A stretch of DNA of 64,000 nt from Dipteris shenzhenensis (GCA_047967505.1 CM106540.1), one strand, 5' to 3'; positions 1 through 11,106 are shown, numbered from the stretch's first letter. Notes: generated from the sequence alone by a model not told the origin. Numbers and translations: made by a program.

Positions 1-1050
1 ATTACAGCAGTACGGTTTCTTCTCATTGCCTTCACCTCCATTGCTTCCATCACTTGCACTTGCTTTCAGTGGTCTCAAAGCAGGCCAGTGATTCTCCCCT
101 CAGCCATTTCCAGCCACTCCGAGCTCTTGAGCTCTCCATTCGTCTGTTTGGCGGCCTGTACAGAAGCTGGTCGGCTCATTTCCCAAGGCGCCTTCACACG
201 TGTGGTCACTCTCAAGGGCATTTGGAGCAATCTCATCGGCAAAAAACCCCTTTTTTGGTCATGCTGTTGCATAGCCATGTACATCAGAGCTGCATTTCGG
301 GTGTTTTACTGATCTGCTCTAGCATTTTGAAGCCCTAAACCACCTCAGAGCTGCATTTTTAGTCACCCCTCCGAGCTGTTTCAAGGCCTTTAGCACACCT
401 AAACTGGATGACTTTCACATTGGTGGGCTACTACAGCATTTTGGAGTGCCGACTTGTTCATTTTGTGCTTGCTGCTGCAGTACGGAGGACCTAAAGGAGA
501 TGCCTTGCATGTGTGGAGCTTAATGCTGCATTTTGGAGCCCTACACCAGCCGACCTGGTCATTTGGAGCCTGCTGCTGCATTTATTATACCTCTCTTGAA
601 GGCCCCTTGCTCTCATTTGATGTTCCTACAGCTTGGGCTGTGAGCTTGTCCCCTTAGGTTGCTACTGCATTCATTTTGAGGCCTTCTCTTGCTGGCCTTC
701 ACTAGTGGGAGCCTCCACAGAAGCTCTTGATTGCTGTGGAGCATATACTCTTGCTGTAATTTCACATTCCATCTTCTTTTGGCAGCCTCAAATGCCATTT
801 TCTGTCCATTTCACTCTCCTACAAGGGTGACTACTGTGCTCAAGTTTGGAGCCTTTTTCTTGCCGTAATTTTGGTTTACATCACCGTGTTGCCTTTGGAA
901 GTCTTTTTGCAGCAAGTACACGTTGTGACAACCATACATTTGCACTAAAAAAGCTTTGAAGCTGTGCAGTAATTTGCCTTTGGATTTGGGAGATTGCACT
1001 CCTCTCATTTGCATTGTCAGTTGGTGCCTTTGCCTTGCATTTTTGCACTA
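1..1050. other. Unassigned repetitive DNA upstream of copia gag
   Basis: No convincing gene is visible; open frames are short and lack recognisable motifs. A loose motif near GCATTTTGGAGCC recurs irregularly (around 323, 434, 525, 561 and 845). The stretch runs directly into a copia gag start at 1051, so it may be the decayed LTR or untranslated leader of that element. No second LTR copy was found to prove this. Confidence 0.3.
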
Positions 1051-2040
1051 TGGCTAGCAATAAGGATGACATGTTTGGGATGCTAAGGTCAGAGGACAAA
1101 CTTAATAACACAAATTACCCCATGTGGGCTTATATGATGGGGCATGTTTGGTTGCGAAGAACCTTTGGAATATTGTTACAGGTACTGAGGTCAGACCCAC
1201 CATATCTCCTGCTTCTGGTACATCTGGTACTACCTCTAGCTCATCTAGTGATGGGTCCACTGCTACTTCTGGCACAGCTGCCTCTTCCACTACAGGTACT
1301 TGGACTTAGGAGCAGATTAAGGGGGTGGACGTGATGCCAAAGCACATGCCTTGATTGCTCTATCAGTGAAAAGGGTTATTATCCCTCATATCCATTCACG
1401 CAAGACACCTAAACAAGCATGGGATCAGCTTGCCTCCTTATATTAGGTGCAAATTGAGGCTAGATTTGCCTATCTCCGCAGGCAGTTGAAGCATTAAAGC
1501 TTGAAGAGGGTGGTAATATGGACCAGTGTTAAGGATTTGACAGAGCAGTTGAAAAATATTGACGAGGTAGTCCTAGATTCTCAGCTTGTATCCATGACAC
1601 TTGATGGATTGCCTGATTCCTACCAGGGCTTTGCCACTCTTTGTAGGTTGGTTGCCATGGGCAACCACTGCTCCTTTAACCAGCTTGTTGCCCTTTTGTT
1701 ACACGAGGAGCAAAGCTGTGTGAATAGACATGTCTCTATGGCTAGTGATCAATCCTTTCCTACACATCATAGAAAGCAAAGGGAAAGTACGCCTCCTCAT
1801 ACACATGCTAGTCGTTCCTCCAATGCATCTACTTATGGGGAGAAGAAAAATAAAAAGAGATGTAACTATTGCTAGAAACTTGGGCATGACATCACTGAGT
1901 GCAAAAAGAGAATTGCATCTGAAAAGGAGTCTGGTCTTGCAATTTCTAGTGCTTCTAGTACAAATGACACGCATGAGTCATCCAATTTCTCCATTGGGCT
2001 TTTCTTGTCACTTGTCAGTACAATCCTTCTATTCATGATG
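1051..2040 (+). pseudogene. Ty1/copia gag, broken
   Basis: Gag would form the nucleocapsid that packages element RNA. The start reads MASNKDDMFGMLRSEDKL at 1051, followed by NYPMWAYMM, the usual N-terminal copia gag pattern. The frame shifts near 1150 and 1330, then continues through a UBN2-like stretch (LDGLPDSYQGFATL, about 1600) to a knuckle at 1861-1902 spelled C-N-Y-C, stop, K-L-G-H, four residues, E-C. The CX2CX4HX4C spacing is intact but a TAG replaces the residue after the second cysteine. About 300 residues in all, as expected for a copia gag. It cannot make full-length protein. Confidence 0.75.
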
Positions 2041-2045
2041 CATGT

Positions 2046-2450
2046 ATGACGGTTTTTGATGCTTTTGATGCCTGGTTCTTTCATAGTGGTGCTAGCAAGC
2101 ACATCACTTCCTGGAAGAAGTTATTCAGCTCACTTGTAGATGCACCAAAGCGGGGAACCGTTACATGTGCAAATAATGCATCTTATTCAGTTAAAGGCAT
2201 TGGGCAAGTTGCCATTACTTCGGTATCTAGTGGACTAGCCATTGTTCACAATGTACTATATGTAAAAGGCATCTGCGAAAATTTCATATCCATTTCAGCC
2301 CTAGCTACTTGTGGATATCAGTTTCTCTTTGATTGTGTTAGGTATGCAGTCTATGTAACATTGATGTTACACATGCCTTCACGATGGTATCGATTGGCAC
2401 ATTGCTTAGAGGACTCTATAGACTTGATGAATATGATAATGCTTGGATGA
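2046..2450 (+). pseudogene. Ty1/copia aspartic protease, broken
   Basis: The retroviral-type protease would cut the polyprotein. The usual copia motif W-x-x-D-S-G-A is present as WFFHSGASKHIT, so the catalytic Asp codon is now CAT (His, 2082-2084) and the enzyme would be inactive. Downstream residues (GIGQVAITS, then the hydrophobic block HNVLYVKGICENFISIS) match the fold expected of the family. The frame ends at 2450, while the pre-integrase domain continues in another frame from 2443. Confidence 0.75.
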
Positions 2451-3290
2451 TGCTGGACTTGTAGATGCAGATGCTTATGCTGATGATGCTTCTACCATGG
2501 CAGATACTCATTTATGGCATGAGAGGTTTGGACACCTCAACTTTGAAGCTTTTGTAAAGTTGCATCAAGAAGATATGATTGTTGATCTTCCTAAGATGCA
2601 TATCCTTCAAAGCATGTCTGTGAAGCATGTTTACTTGAAAAATGCACCGTTTTGCATTTCCAAAGGATGGGAGAGTTGATGCACCTCGCAAGCTGTATTT
2701 GATTCATAGTGATGTTTGTGGTCCCATGCGGGTTGCAGCTCTTGGAGGATTTTACTATTCTGTCACTTTCATTGATGACTTTACCAGATACACTTGGAAT
2801 TTTGCCTTGAAATCCAAATCTAAAGTCTTTGCATGTTTCAGACATCTCATTGCTTTGGTAGAGAATGAAAGCAGGCTGAAAATTGCCCACATAAATACAG
2901 ACAGAGGGGATGAATAAATGTCAAAGGAATTTGCTGATTTTTTGGCCTCACGTGGCATACATCATCAATGCACTGTGCCTTATACTCCTCAGCAGAATCC
3001 CATGGCTGAAAGGAAGAAAACTATATTTTGAATAGATGCCCGACCAAGGCATTGAAAACGATCACGCCTTATGAGGCTTGGACGTGCCATAAGCTCAGGA
3101 TTTCTCACATGAGGACTTTTGGTTACTTGGCATATGCACATGTCCCCAATGACACGAACAAAGTTGGATGGCAAAGCTGTGACATGCATTTTTATTGGGT
3201 AGATCTCAAAAAGCAAGGGCTACAAGCTCTACCAGCCCCGCACGGGCAAAGATTTTGTTAGTAGAGATGTTGTTTTTTATGAGTCAGCTT
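2443..3290 (+). pseudogene. Ty1/copia pre-integrase and integrase, broken
   Basis: The pre-integrase block reads HLWHERFGHLNFEAF (about 2508-2552). The integrase core begins LIHSDVCGPM (about 2700), continues with DDFTRYTW, and keeps a degraded second acidic site, NTDRGDE, ending at a stop near 2917. The catalytic Glu region survives as PYTPQQNPMAERKK near 2975-3015, followed by a deletion and then LNRCPTKALKTITPYEAW (about 3028). The C-terminal part ends near KGYKLYQPRTG and DVVFYESA before 3290. Two or more frames and one internal deletion; not functional. Confidence 0.8.
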
Positions 3291-3599
3291 GATGTCTTTG
3301 TTTCAGTTGGACCCCCTTGATCATACTACATCTGAGGTTCCTCCTCCTTCTAATGGTCATTTACAGTCACTTGTGCAGTCTGAAAATTAGCATAATTTAC
3401 AGCCTGATATGCCTCCGATTGATCAGTATATTGTGCACAGGACCATTGACGAAGAGAGAGCTGATTTCAGGAGTAAACATTGATTCACGTATGCTTTGTA
3501 TCCTCTCAGCCTGGAGCTGACTTTTTGTACTCAAAATTTTACTCAGTAATAGAAAACCTTCCGGGGGTTCAACCAAACATTTTGTCCTGGGCCCTAGTG

Positions 3600-5157
3600 C
3601 TCTGTCCGTACAAGCTGTATGACAGTCATCTATCCCTGCGCCTCTTCTGCCTTCCGTTCCAGTGCTGCAGCCCTCAATGTCATCTTCCTCCTCCCTTCCT
3701 GCTGCTTCAACACCTATTTCCTTTGTTTTTCTACCGCAGCCCTCCTCTTTCTACCTCCACTCCGACTACTCATGTTTTTCTTCGGCAAAAGCATGGTGGT
3801 GTGTTTGCCTCGCCTTCAGTCAAATCGGCGAAGCTAGATGTTTCTGATTGTCCTTCTTCTTCTCTCCAACTGGATCTTCTTCGCCAATTGTGCTCTGCCT
3901 CTGTCACAGAAGCTCCTTTATCGGGTTCCCCGCTTGTTCGTTCCTTGGATTTTGCCCTTTTGGTCTCCTGTCTTTGTCACGTTCAGCAATTGGGAGTCTG
4001 CCTCTATTTCATGATAGGGTTTTATCTTCAGCTCATCTTCGTCATTGGGCTGATGTTGCAATGGGTCCGCATTGTATTATTTCCTTTGTCTTTCTAGGCA
4101 AAGGATTTTACTATGCCCACTGCTCTTCGACTGATGTGGTAGAGCACCTTGTCAGTCATGCTGGTGTTTCTGGAGCGGGTTTTTTTGCTTATGTGATGCC
4201 CTGGGATCCCCTATTTGATCCGTCTGCCTCTCTTCTGACTCACTGTCCGGTTTGGATTACCCTCAAAGCACTGTCTGTGCCTCTTTTTCAGCATCTTCCA
4301 ACTCCTGCAGTGCTTTTGGGGAGGCCTCTCCATGTGCCGAGACCGGAATTTTTGCAGGCTACCAGTGATGTTTAACTCTGTATCTTATGGGATATGATGC
4401 AACCTGTGCCATCTACTCTAGATCTTGATTTGGGCTTTGTTGATCCGATGCGCATCAGGCTACATTTTGCTTCTTTTTCCTACAGCCTGTTATCGGTGTC
4501 ATCAGGTTGGTCATTTTGCACGTGCCTGCCCTTCTACTTCCATGACCACTCCTCCTGCTCCTTCTTCAGCTGTGAAGTTTACTCTTCCTTCTCCTCCGGT
4601 TTCTGCAAAGTCTTTGCTGGATAAGCCTTCTTTTACTGCTCCGAAGCATTATTGGAGGAAGGTAGAAAAATCACAGGCCACTCTTTCTCTTGCTGAAGAA
4701 GTTCAAGATGCGACTCCTATTGAGCATCTTCAGCCTCCTTCCCCTCAAGATATGGACGTGCCCCTTGCAGAGCGGATTATACAGGATGCTGCCCTGCTCT
4801 TTCTTAGATTGATCCTCAAAGTCAATCTGAAATGTTGAGTCCTGCTTTATCAGATGCAGCTCTTTCGTCGGAGGATACAGATGTTGATTTAGCCCCTTTG
4901 CCTTTGATGCCTATGCCAGAGTCTTCTTCTGTTCGAGATGCAGAAGTACCTTTTTTACTGGAATCTTTTCATCCCATGTTACAACAGTTTTTGACCCTGT
5001 GATTCAAAAATTTCGAGTACCAGCCTATATCAAGAAGAATCACAAGGGCAAAAAACAGCTTGTTTTTATTGATGGTGTGGTTTCATCACTCCATCAGTTT
5101 TTACAGAGCAACAATTTGAAGCTGGAGGATGCTGTGTTTGATCCTCCTCCAGCTTGA
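3600..5157 (+). pseudogene. LINE ORF1 (DUF4283-like plus CCHC knuckle), frameshifted
   Basis: ORF1 proteins of plant L1 elements bind element RNA as a nucleic-acid chaperone. A Ser/Pro-rich N-terminal part (about 3620-3860) precedes a DUF4283-like core (HRWADVAMGP-type block near 4050, AYVMPWDP near 4190, HCPVWITLKAL near 4245). The knuckle C-Y-R-C-H-Q-V-G-H-F-A-R-A-C lies near 4490-4535 and has CX2CX4HX4C spacing. A basic C-terminal part (FRVPAYIKKNHKGKK) ends LKLEDAVFDPPPA and a stop at about 5157. At least three frame changes separate these pieces. Domain order matches ORF1 of copy E at 15616. Confidence 0.65.
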
Positions 5158-5235
5158 TATGTAACTTTTTACTTGGCTGCCTCATGACTTTTGCTCTGAG
5201 GCTTTACTTATAAATTTTTTCCTTGTACTTATTGG

Positions 5236-5312
5236 TGGGTTTTTACCTCTTTTGAGGTTTCCCACACAGAAATATAAGATTTCACTAAAAAAAAGTGTGC
5301 GTGTGTGTGTGT
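5236..5312 (+). repeat. LINE 3' hairpin plus A8-(TG)n tail of copy A
   Basis: ACCTC (5245-5249), loop TTTT, GAGGT (5254-5258) form a stem that extends through GTGGG (5236-5240) and CCCAC (5261-5265). A second candidate stem GCCTCA/TGAGGC lies just upstream (about 5179-5202). The element ends in eight A residues and a TG tract; copy B starts directly after it. Confidence 0.7.
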
Positions 5313-5668
5313 TCCCACGCTCCAGCTGCTTGTTTCTCCCTCAGTTTGACGCCCTCGAGGTTCCGTTTGACGCCCGTTTTGTGTCCATACACTCTATCAA
5401 AAAAATCGGGTTTAAAAAAATCGTACTGTCAAAAATCCTTACGATTTTGTCCGTACATCCAGGGAAAATCCGTATAGCTGTGTCCGTACAGTCCATACAA
5501 TCGGGAAAAATCCGTACAGTTTTGTTGTCAGAAAATTCGGGGGGAAAAAAATCGTACTGTAAAAAATGCATACGATTTTGTCTATACAGCCAGGAAAAAT
5601 CCATATAGTTTTGTACCTGCTGTGCTTTCCTCCTTGTAAAGCATTGCTGCTTCCAAGCCTTAACTCGA
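5313..5668 (+). promoter_or_regulatory. 5' UTR of TG-LINE copy B
   Basis: The non-coding stretch runs from the TG junction to the inferred ORF1 start. LINE promoters are internal, so the promoter should lie here. It contains CCGTAC at about 5452, 5483 and 5513, with degraded relatives (CCGTAT, CCATAC) between them. The denser arrays of copies E and F suggest these are remnants of the same array. Confidence 0.5.
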
Positions 5669-6898
5669 ATGGTGGATTATTCCTAGAGAAAACCTTCACA
5701 AAGACAAGTCAGTTTCCAACAAGAAACAAAAACAAGTGATGGATTCAGATGATTCCCTTCATGACTCTGCTGAGGCTCAGCTTGTTTATGAGGTTATGCA
5801 TGAAGGGTTTGAAGACACCCGCAAAGGTTGGAAAGATCCACTTCCCAACATTGGCATTATGGTGGAAGTGGATGATATATTTGATCTAGTTAAGGAGTAT
5901 GCAAAGCATGCCATTATAGTTTTCTTCCCAGGACGATTGCCTGCTGCAGCAGATGTTGGGAATTGGTTGACTCGAACCCTGGGTGGTTCTTATGTCAAAA
6001 AAGTTCATTATGCAGTGAGGGGCTTTTCTAAGATTATGATGGCTAATGAGGAGCACCGTCAGGTTTTGCTGGAGCAAGTCAAAAAATTTTCCCCCTTCCC
6101 CTGAGGTGGAGAGGACAAAGGCACAAGAAAAGAAGCATTACCATTTGAGACAGCCAGGGCTTTGCCTTTGTCTTGAACAGAGAAAAACTGTTTGACCCCT
6201 TTGTTTTTTACCACAGAACAGGCATTTGCATCCTTATTCAAAAGCTGAACCATTTCAGCTTGCACTGGCATCCATGGAGGTCGGGAAGGGCATTGTGAAG
6301 CCATGGGCCCAAATTGCTTGCATTCAAAGCAAGCACCTGCAAACAGCCCCACTTGAGCTTGTAAAAGGCACTCCCCATGGAAACATTATTCACAATAACT
6401 AAATATGAAGCTGGAGTGGGATGATCCGTATCCCACAAAATGCAGAAGCGATTCGAATTTCCATTGGATCGCGGTGGACATACCACCTTACCGAGGGAAG
6501 CTGCAATTTTAGGTAGAAGAGAAGACAAGCATTGAGGGAAGTCCACAACTTCTACCCAAACAGGGCAACGATGCCGAATCAATGCCTAATAATTCCGGGT
6601 GGGAGACCAGGGCAGGACATGGACCATCTGCTGGCCATAGAAAAGAGGAGATGGCTGGCAAACTCCTCAGAAAGTGATCTCTACCAAGCGACCTTTGTCT
6701 TCTCAAACTTGGAGTGGTGCATCCTCTCATGGGAAAACACCTGCTGAAAACTCTGGTGTTGGCTTGACCTGGGCTGTTGTGACTGCAAATCGGACCTTGT
6801 TTCCTGAAGAAGAAGTTGCTGCACTTTTGTCCTCTCCTCAGGCTAATGCTTCATCCCAGGGCAGAGGCCCGGACATTGAGGTAGGAATGCAGACGTAG
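5669..6898 (+). pseudogene. TG-LINE ORF1, copy B, split by an inversion
   Basis: The inferred start ATG at 5669 (MVDYS) aligns with MADYAYEKTF of copy F after a one-base shift; the longest open piece is 5739-6104. The N-terminal half reads AEAQLVYEVMHEGFEDT and IIVFFPGRLPAAADVGNW, matching copies E and F. From about 6101 to 6670 the coding sense lies on the other strand (CPVWVEVVDFPQ, NRFCILWDTD and a CCHC-like CFECKQFGPMASQC). The C-terminal tail then resumes on the + strand (STKRPLSSQTWSG, ending near 6898). Domains in original order are N-terminal region, DUF4283-like core, knuckle and basic tail. Not translatable as one protein. Confidence 0.8.
6101..6670 (-). repeat. Inverted internal segment of LINE copy B ORF1
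   Basis: About 570 bp read on the minus strand as the middle of ORF1, while flanks on both sides read on the + strand and fit its two ends. CTGAGG at 6101-6106 and CCTCAG at 6665-6670 form a 6-bp inverted repeat at the breakpoints. An inversion with both flanks in original orientation is not the usual 5' twin-priming product of LINE insertion. Confidence 0.75.
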
Positions 6899-6969
6899 AC
6901 AGCCCGTTAGTTGCTGTACATACCTGTCCCATAACTGTAAATATGCTTGATCATCTGAAGTGTGTTACT

Positions 6970-9900
6970 CTCAATGTACAGGAAATGTCTGATGGTCGTA
7001 AATGGAAACTGTGGATGTACAGCCTGATATAGTTGCTTTGCAAGAGCATAATCAGCATATGTATGCTGGTCAGATAGGCCATTTTGTTGGTTATGATATC
7101 TTCTATGCTAGAGAGCACTCCTTTTCTCGTGTGGCTTTTTTGATAAAGCACCACCTTCCACCTGCTGTGACTCTCAATCATCGCCATGGTAGATGGATTA
7201 TTGTTCAATACCTTATTCAAGGGAAAATTTTTGAATTTGCATCGGTTTATGCCCCCCAATCTTCTTGTGATAGAGCTTTGATCTAAGCTGCCATGCATAC
7301 TTATCCATGGTGACAACATGCCTTCATTTGTGGTGACTTTAATAATGCCCCTCAATCGAGTAACAACACCTCAGGCCACACTCATATGTGAGCTTCTCAA
7401 AAACATGCATGGTCTGATTTTTTGCTTCAGTTGCGCCTGGTTGATCTCTGGAAGGAATTACAGCCCATGCTTCCGGGCTATACCTTTCAACATAATGCTC
7501 AATCTTCTTATCGAGCACGCTTGAACAGATGGTATCAGGTTGATCCACAGCATTGTGATGCCTTTACTTGTCAAATTTGGGTTGATCATGCTTCCATACA
7601 TTTGGATCATGCTCCTCTTTGGTTGAGGCTTTCCTTACATGAATTTCCCACTGATAGATTGCCTTGCCGAAGGCTTTTGCTGATTAATAATAGTTATGTG
7701 GAGCATGCTGACTTTAAAGCCTTAGTCTCTGATGCTATTCAGCCTCTCTCTTGTCAAATACACATTGGTTTGGATTACGCCTGAGATTATGGCAAATCCT
7801 ATATGCAAGCCACAAGGGAGACTGTAGCACATGCCAAATCTACTTGTCAGAGTTTGACTGAGCTTGCTCATCTTCGCCCTTTGTCTTCAGAGGAAAGCAT
7901 GCTCTTATGTCAGGCTCAATTCTCTCTTCAATCCAATGATCGCAGAAAGCTTGCTAAATGGGAAACCCGATCCAGACAACGGGCTTTTTTGGATAAAGAC
8001 TGCTCTTCCAAGCAATTTTCTAAGAGTTTACACTACAAAAGACAGGCTACCAATATCTGTATGATCCAGATGCCTGATGGTTCTTTGTCAACATCTCGTT
8101 CAGAGCTTGCTGATTTATGTGTGCAACACTTCTCCACTCATTTTGGGCATGTGGATACTCTTTCTTCTCGGGTCGTGTCTGCACGTCAGCTTCTCTTGCA
8201 GCATATTCATCCAATTCTGTCTGATGCTCACGCTTTGAAACTTAAACATCCCTTCACTGAAAGGGAATTTTCTGATGCACTGAGATCCTGTGGCAGATGG
8301 AAATCTCCAGGATGGGATGGTCTCACTGTTGAATTATTTCTTGCATTCTGGGATCTTCTTAAATTCACCTTGCTACAAATGGTAAATAAAGCATGGCAAA
8401 ATCAGCAGATGCTTGTGTCATGGAAAAAGGGTCTTCTCAAGCTGATTCCAAACAAGCAGCTATGTGATTCCCTTGGTGATTGAAGCCAATCATGCTCATG
8501 CCAGTCATTTACAAGATCATTGCCAAAATGATGGTTGATCGGATTAAAGGTTATTTGCATGATGGGTTGCATCCCTCCCAATACGGCTTTGTTCCACGTC
8601 GCCCTATCACAGATAACATTGCCAATGCTTATATTGCAATTGAATATGCCAAATACACGCAGCAGGATGTTCTACTTTGGCAGGTAGATATTGCAAAAGC
8701 CTTTGACACAATTCAATGGGATTTCATCTCGCAAACTATGCGAGCTTTGGGGTTTTGACCAAAAATGCAGCAAGTTAGTTACTTGCTTTATAGAGATAGC
8801 AATGTGGCTTGCCTTTTTTCTGGGGATATCTCTAATGAGTGGACTCTTCGTTGTTCAATCCGCCAAGGATGCCCTCTCAATGCTTTACTGTATGCCATTG
8901 CTACTCATCCTATGCTGCAATATATTGATCATCTTGTGGCTTCAGGATCACTTCATGGCTTGGAATTGGATGCTAATCGCAGCATGGTTGCTCAAGCTTA
9001 TAATGATGATTCTTTCTTTACCCCGAAGAATATGCCCCATGATTTTGGTGCCTTGATGCAGTCCCTCTCTATTTATGGTTTGGCAACTGGTCTTCATGTT
9101 AATTTTCAGAAGTCTAAGTTGCTCCCTTTGCATTCCAAAGACTGGCATATTCTATTATGGCCCGAGATATCATTCCACCCACTCAATTTGTTCGTCATCT
9201 TGGTTACCCTTTGGGGTGGGAACTCAATCGCCGACAACAAACTAATTAGGTTTTGGATAAGCTTCAGAAAAAGCTTGAGTATTGGAAACTAGCAACCTGG
9301 CCTTTGCACGTTTGTCTTCGAATACTGCAGTCCATCCTTGTGGCATATATTCAATTTTACTTGCCATTGATCATGTTCACTAAGGCAGATCTTACATCTT
9401 TCATGTCTGTTTATGGTTTGGCAGCTAGTCTTCATGTTAATTTTCGGAAGTCTAAGCTGCTCCCTTTGCATTCCAAAGACCAGCATAGTCTATTATGGCC
9501 CAAGGTATCATTCCACCCACTCAGTTTGTTCATCAACTTGAATACCCTTTGGGATGGGAACTCACTCACCGACAACAAACTGATTGGGTTTTGGATAAGC
9601 TTCGGAAAAAGCTTGAGTATTGGAAACTGGCGACCTGGCCTTTGCACATTCGTCTTCGAATAGTGCAGTCCATCCTTGTGGCATATATTCAATTTTACTT
9701 GCCATTGATCATGTTCACTAACGCAGATCTTACATCTTTCATATCTGTCTTTATGGAAATCTTCTGGCGATCCGAACATGGCCAAAAAAGTATCAGGCTG
9801 CTTTCGATGAATCACATTTATTCTCCCAAGATGCATGGTGGATTGAACATCATGGATATTCATGTGCATATTCTTGCCCACAGAGGAAAAATGTTGTTGC

Positions 9901-10916
9901 AATTTCTACAAGGTGATCAGCCTTGGGCTCTTATGACTAGGACTCTGGTCACTCATATCAGTATTTCTGCATTTGGTCATTGGTAACTCGATCAATGGGA
10001 TTTCTTTTTTGGCTGCACTGATGGCACTTTGCCTGGCTGCCCTTTTGTCTCCCGCTTGCTTCTTGACTGGAAGCATGTTCTTTCTCATCTAGAATGGAAT
10101 GGACGGCAATCTTTGCTTGGGAATTCTTTGAGAGCTGAAAGCATTCACTGGTCGAAAGCCTTTCATCCTCCCTTGGCTTTACAAGAACCTCGACGTTCCT
10201 ACTTTGTCTCGTTTAAAGGGATCACCTCGGTTCCTGATGTTATAGATGATGATGGTACTGTGCTCCTCTTTTCTCTAGCAACCACTACATATGGATTGGG
10301 CTCTCATTATCATCCTTTGTGGCGACAAATTACTTCTATGCTTTCGCCTTTTGTTCCGATTCCTCCTTTGGAACTCCAAGACCGGCTGGAAGATTGGACT
10401 TTGAGGGTTTCAGAGAGAGGTGATTTTGTTTGGCGAATGCATCGCCCAACCAAGTGGTGGAGGAAAAGATTCCAATAACTTTGGGCCTATAAAGTACCGC
10501 TTCAACAACAGGTTTTCTTTTGGCAAGTTCTTTTGGGAGTGTTTCCATGTGGACAGCTATTAGCTCATCGACACATTGTTCTACACTTTGCCACAAATGT
10601 TCTGCTTCTTCGGAGACTGTGCCTCACTTGTTTTGGCATTGTCCGTGCTCTCGTGAGTTTTTCTATCTGCTTCGATAGCGCCTGTGAGCGAGATTCCCAT
10701 CTGTTCCGTTTGGGAAGTTCTTCTGGCTATTTGGGTTTCATCCATCCAGACAGAAGTTTCATCTTTTCTTCGTTTGGATTCGCTACTGGGCACTATGGAC
10801 TTTATGGACATATAGGAATTGTAATGTCTTTGGTGATCCTACTTTCTCTCTGTTTGGCTTTTTTAGGCATTCACTGCAGCAATCTCTCTTTGATTGCTCA
10901 CAGACCCGCTGCATAG
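6970..10916 (+). pseudogene. TG-LINE ORF2 (endonuclease, RT, zf-RVT), copy B
   Basis: ORF2 protein nicks target DNA and reverse transcribes element RNA there. The endonuclease begins at LNVQEMSDG (about 6970), has the catalytic-Glu block LQEHNQH (about 7038), the FICGDFNN block near 7325 and DHAPLW near 7607. RT blocks include SPGWDGLTVE (about 8306), YGFVPRR (8581), QVDIAKAFDTIQWDF (8680), IRQGCPL (8858) and the active site as AYNDDSFF, with Asn in place of the usual Ala before DD (about 8996). The zf-RVT C-terminus is degraded (10480-10900). It has multiple stops, frameshifts, a deletion near 7787 and a tandem duplication at 9073. Dead copy. Confidence 0.85.
9073..9748 (+). repeat. 338-bp tandem duplication inside LINE copy B ORF2
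   Basis: The sequence starting TTATGGTTTGGCA at 9073 recurs at 9411. The block encodes GLHVNFxKSKLLPLHSKD through LPLIMFTKADLTSF and is therefore present twice. The two units differ by scattered substitutions, so the duplication is not recent. It disrupts the reading frame after the RT active site. Confidence 0.8.
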
Positions 10917-10964
10917 ATCATGAGGTCTTTTCGGCATACACTGAAATTTTCAGTTGATGTAATT

Positions 10965-11054
10965 GTAGCACCTTATTTTGAGGTTGCTACTCATATAATA
11001 TAATCAATGAAATATTTCACCCAAAAAAAAAAAAAGTGTGTGTGTGTATGTGTT
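10965..11054 (+). repeat. LINE 3' hairpin plus A13-(TG)n tail of copy B
   Basis: GTAGCACC (10965-10972) pairs with GGTTGCTAC (10982-10990) with one bulge. The 3' end reads TTTCACCC, then A13 (11023-11035), then an imperfect TG tract. Same layout as copies A, D, E, G and H. Confidence 0.8.
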
Positions 11055-11106
11055 ATAAATATAGTGGTTTCACCCACACAAAAAAAAGGTGTGTGTGTGT
11101 GTGTGT
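11055..11106 (+). mobile_element. Minimal 3' end scrap of a TG-LINE (about 50 bp)
   Basis: Between two TG tracts lies only the last part of a TG-LINE 3' end: ATAAATATAGTGG, then TTTCACCCACAC, an A-tract (about 11080-11087) and (GT)n. The simplest reading is an extremely 5'-truncated insertion into the tail of copy B. Tail re-priming on the same RNA would look similar. Confidence 0.6.

Larger units (their letters stand above)
1051..3480 (+). mobile_element. Decayed Ty1/copia retrotransposon (gag, protease, integrase; RT missing)
   Basis: Recognisable copia blocks run in order on the + strand: gag with a CCHC knuckle, aspartic protease, pre-integrase domain and integrase core. No reverse transcriptase or RNase H follows; the sequence changes near 3480 into an unrelated LINE-type ORF1 element. 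Many stops and frameshifts, plus deletions inside the integrase, mark it as an old, dead copy. The right boundary is approximate and no LTR or target-site duplication is visible. Confidence 0.8.
3480..5312 (+). mobile_element. ORF1-only LINE-like element with A/TG tail (copy A)
   Basis: A LINE-type ORF1 is followed at once by a 3' UTR, a hairpin and an A8-(TG)n tail, with no endonuclease or reverse transcriptase between. Tail and hairpin resemble those of the full TG-LINE copies downstream, although the ORF1 protein is quite diverged. It resembles a half-LINE, a non-autonomous element relying on the ORF2 protein of a relative. It could also be a full element that lost ORF2 by deletion before or after insertion. 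The left boundary is uncertain. Confidence 0.6.
5313..11054 (+). mobile_element. TG-LINE copy B, near full length but degenerate
   Basis: This L1-like element has a 5' UTR with CCGTAC motifs, ORF1, ORF2 (AP endonuclease, RT, zf-RVT), a 3' hairpin and an A13-(TG)n tail. It begins immediately at the end of the TG tail of copy A. Internal damage includes an inverted segment in ORF1 (6101-6670), a 338-bp tandem duplication in ORF2 (9073-9748), a deletion near 7787 and many frameshifts. It belongs to the same subfamily as copy H (36395-38018). Confidence 0.85.
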
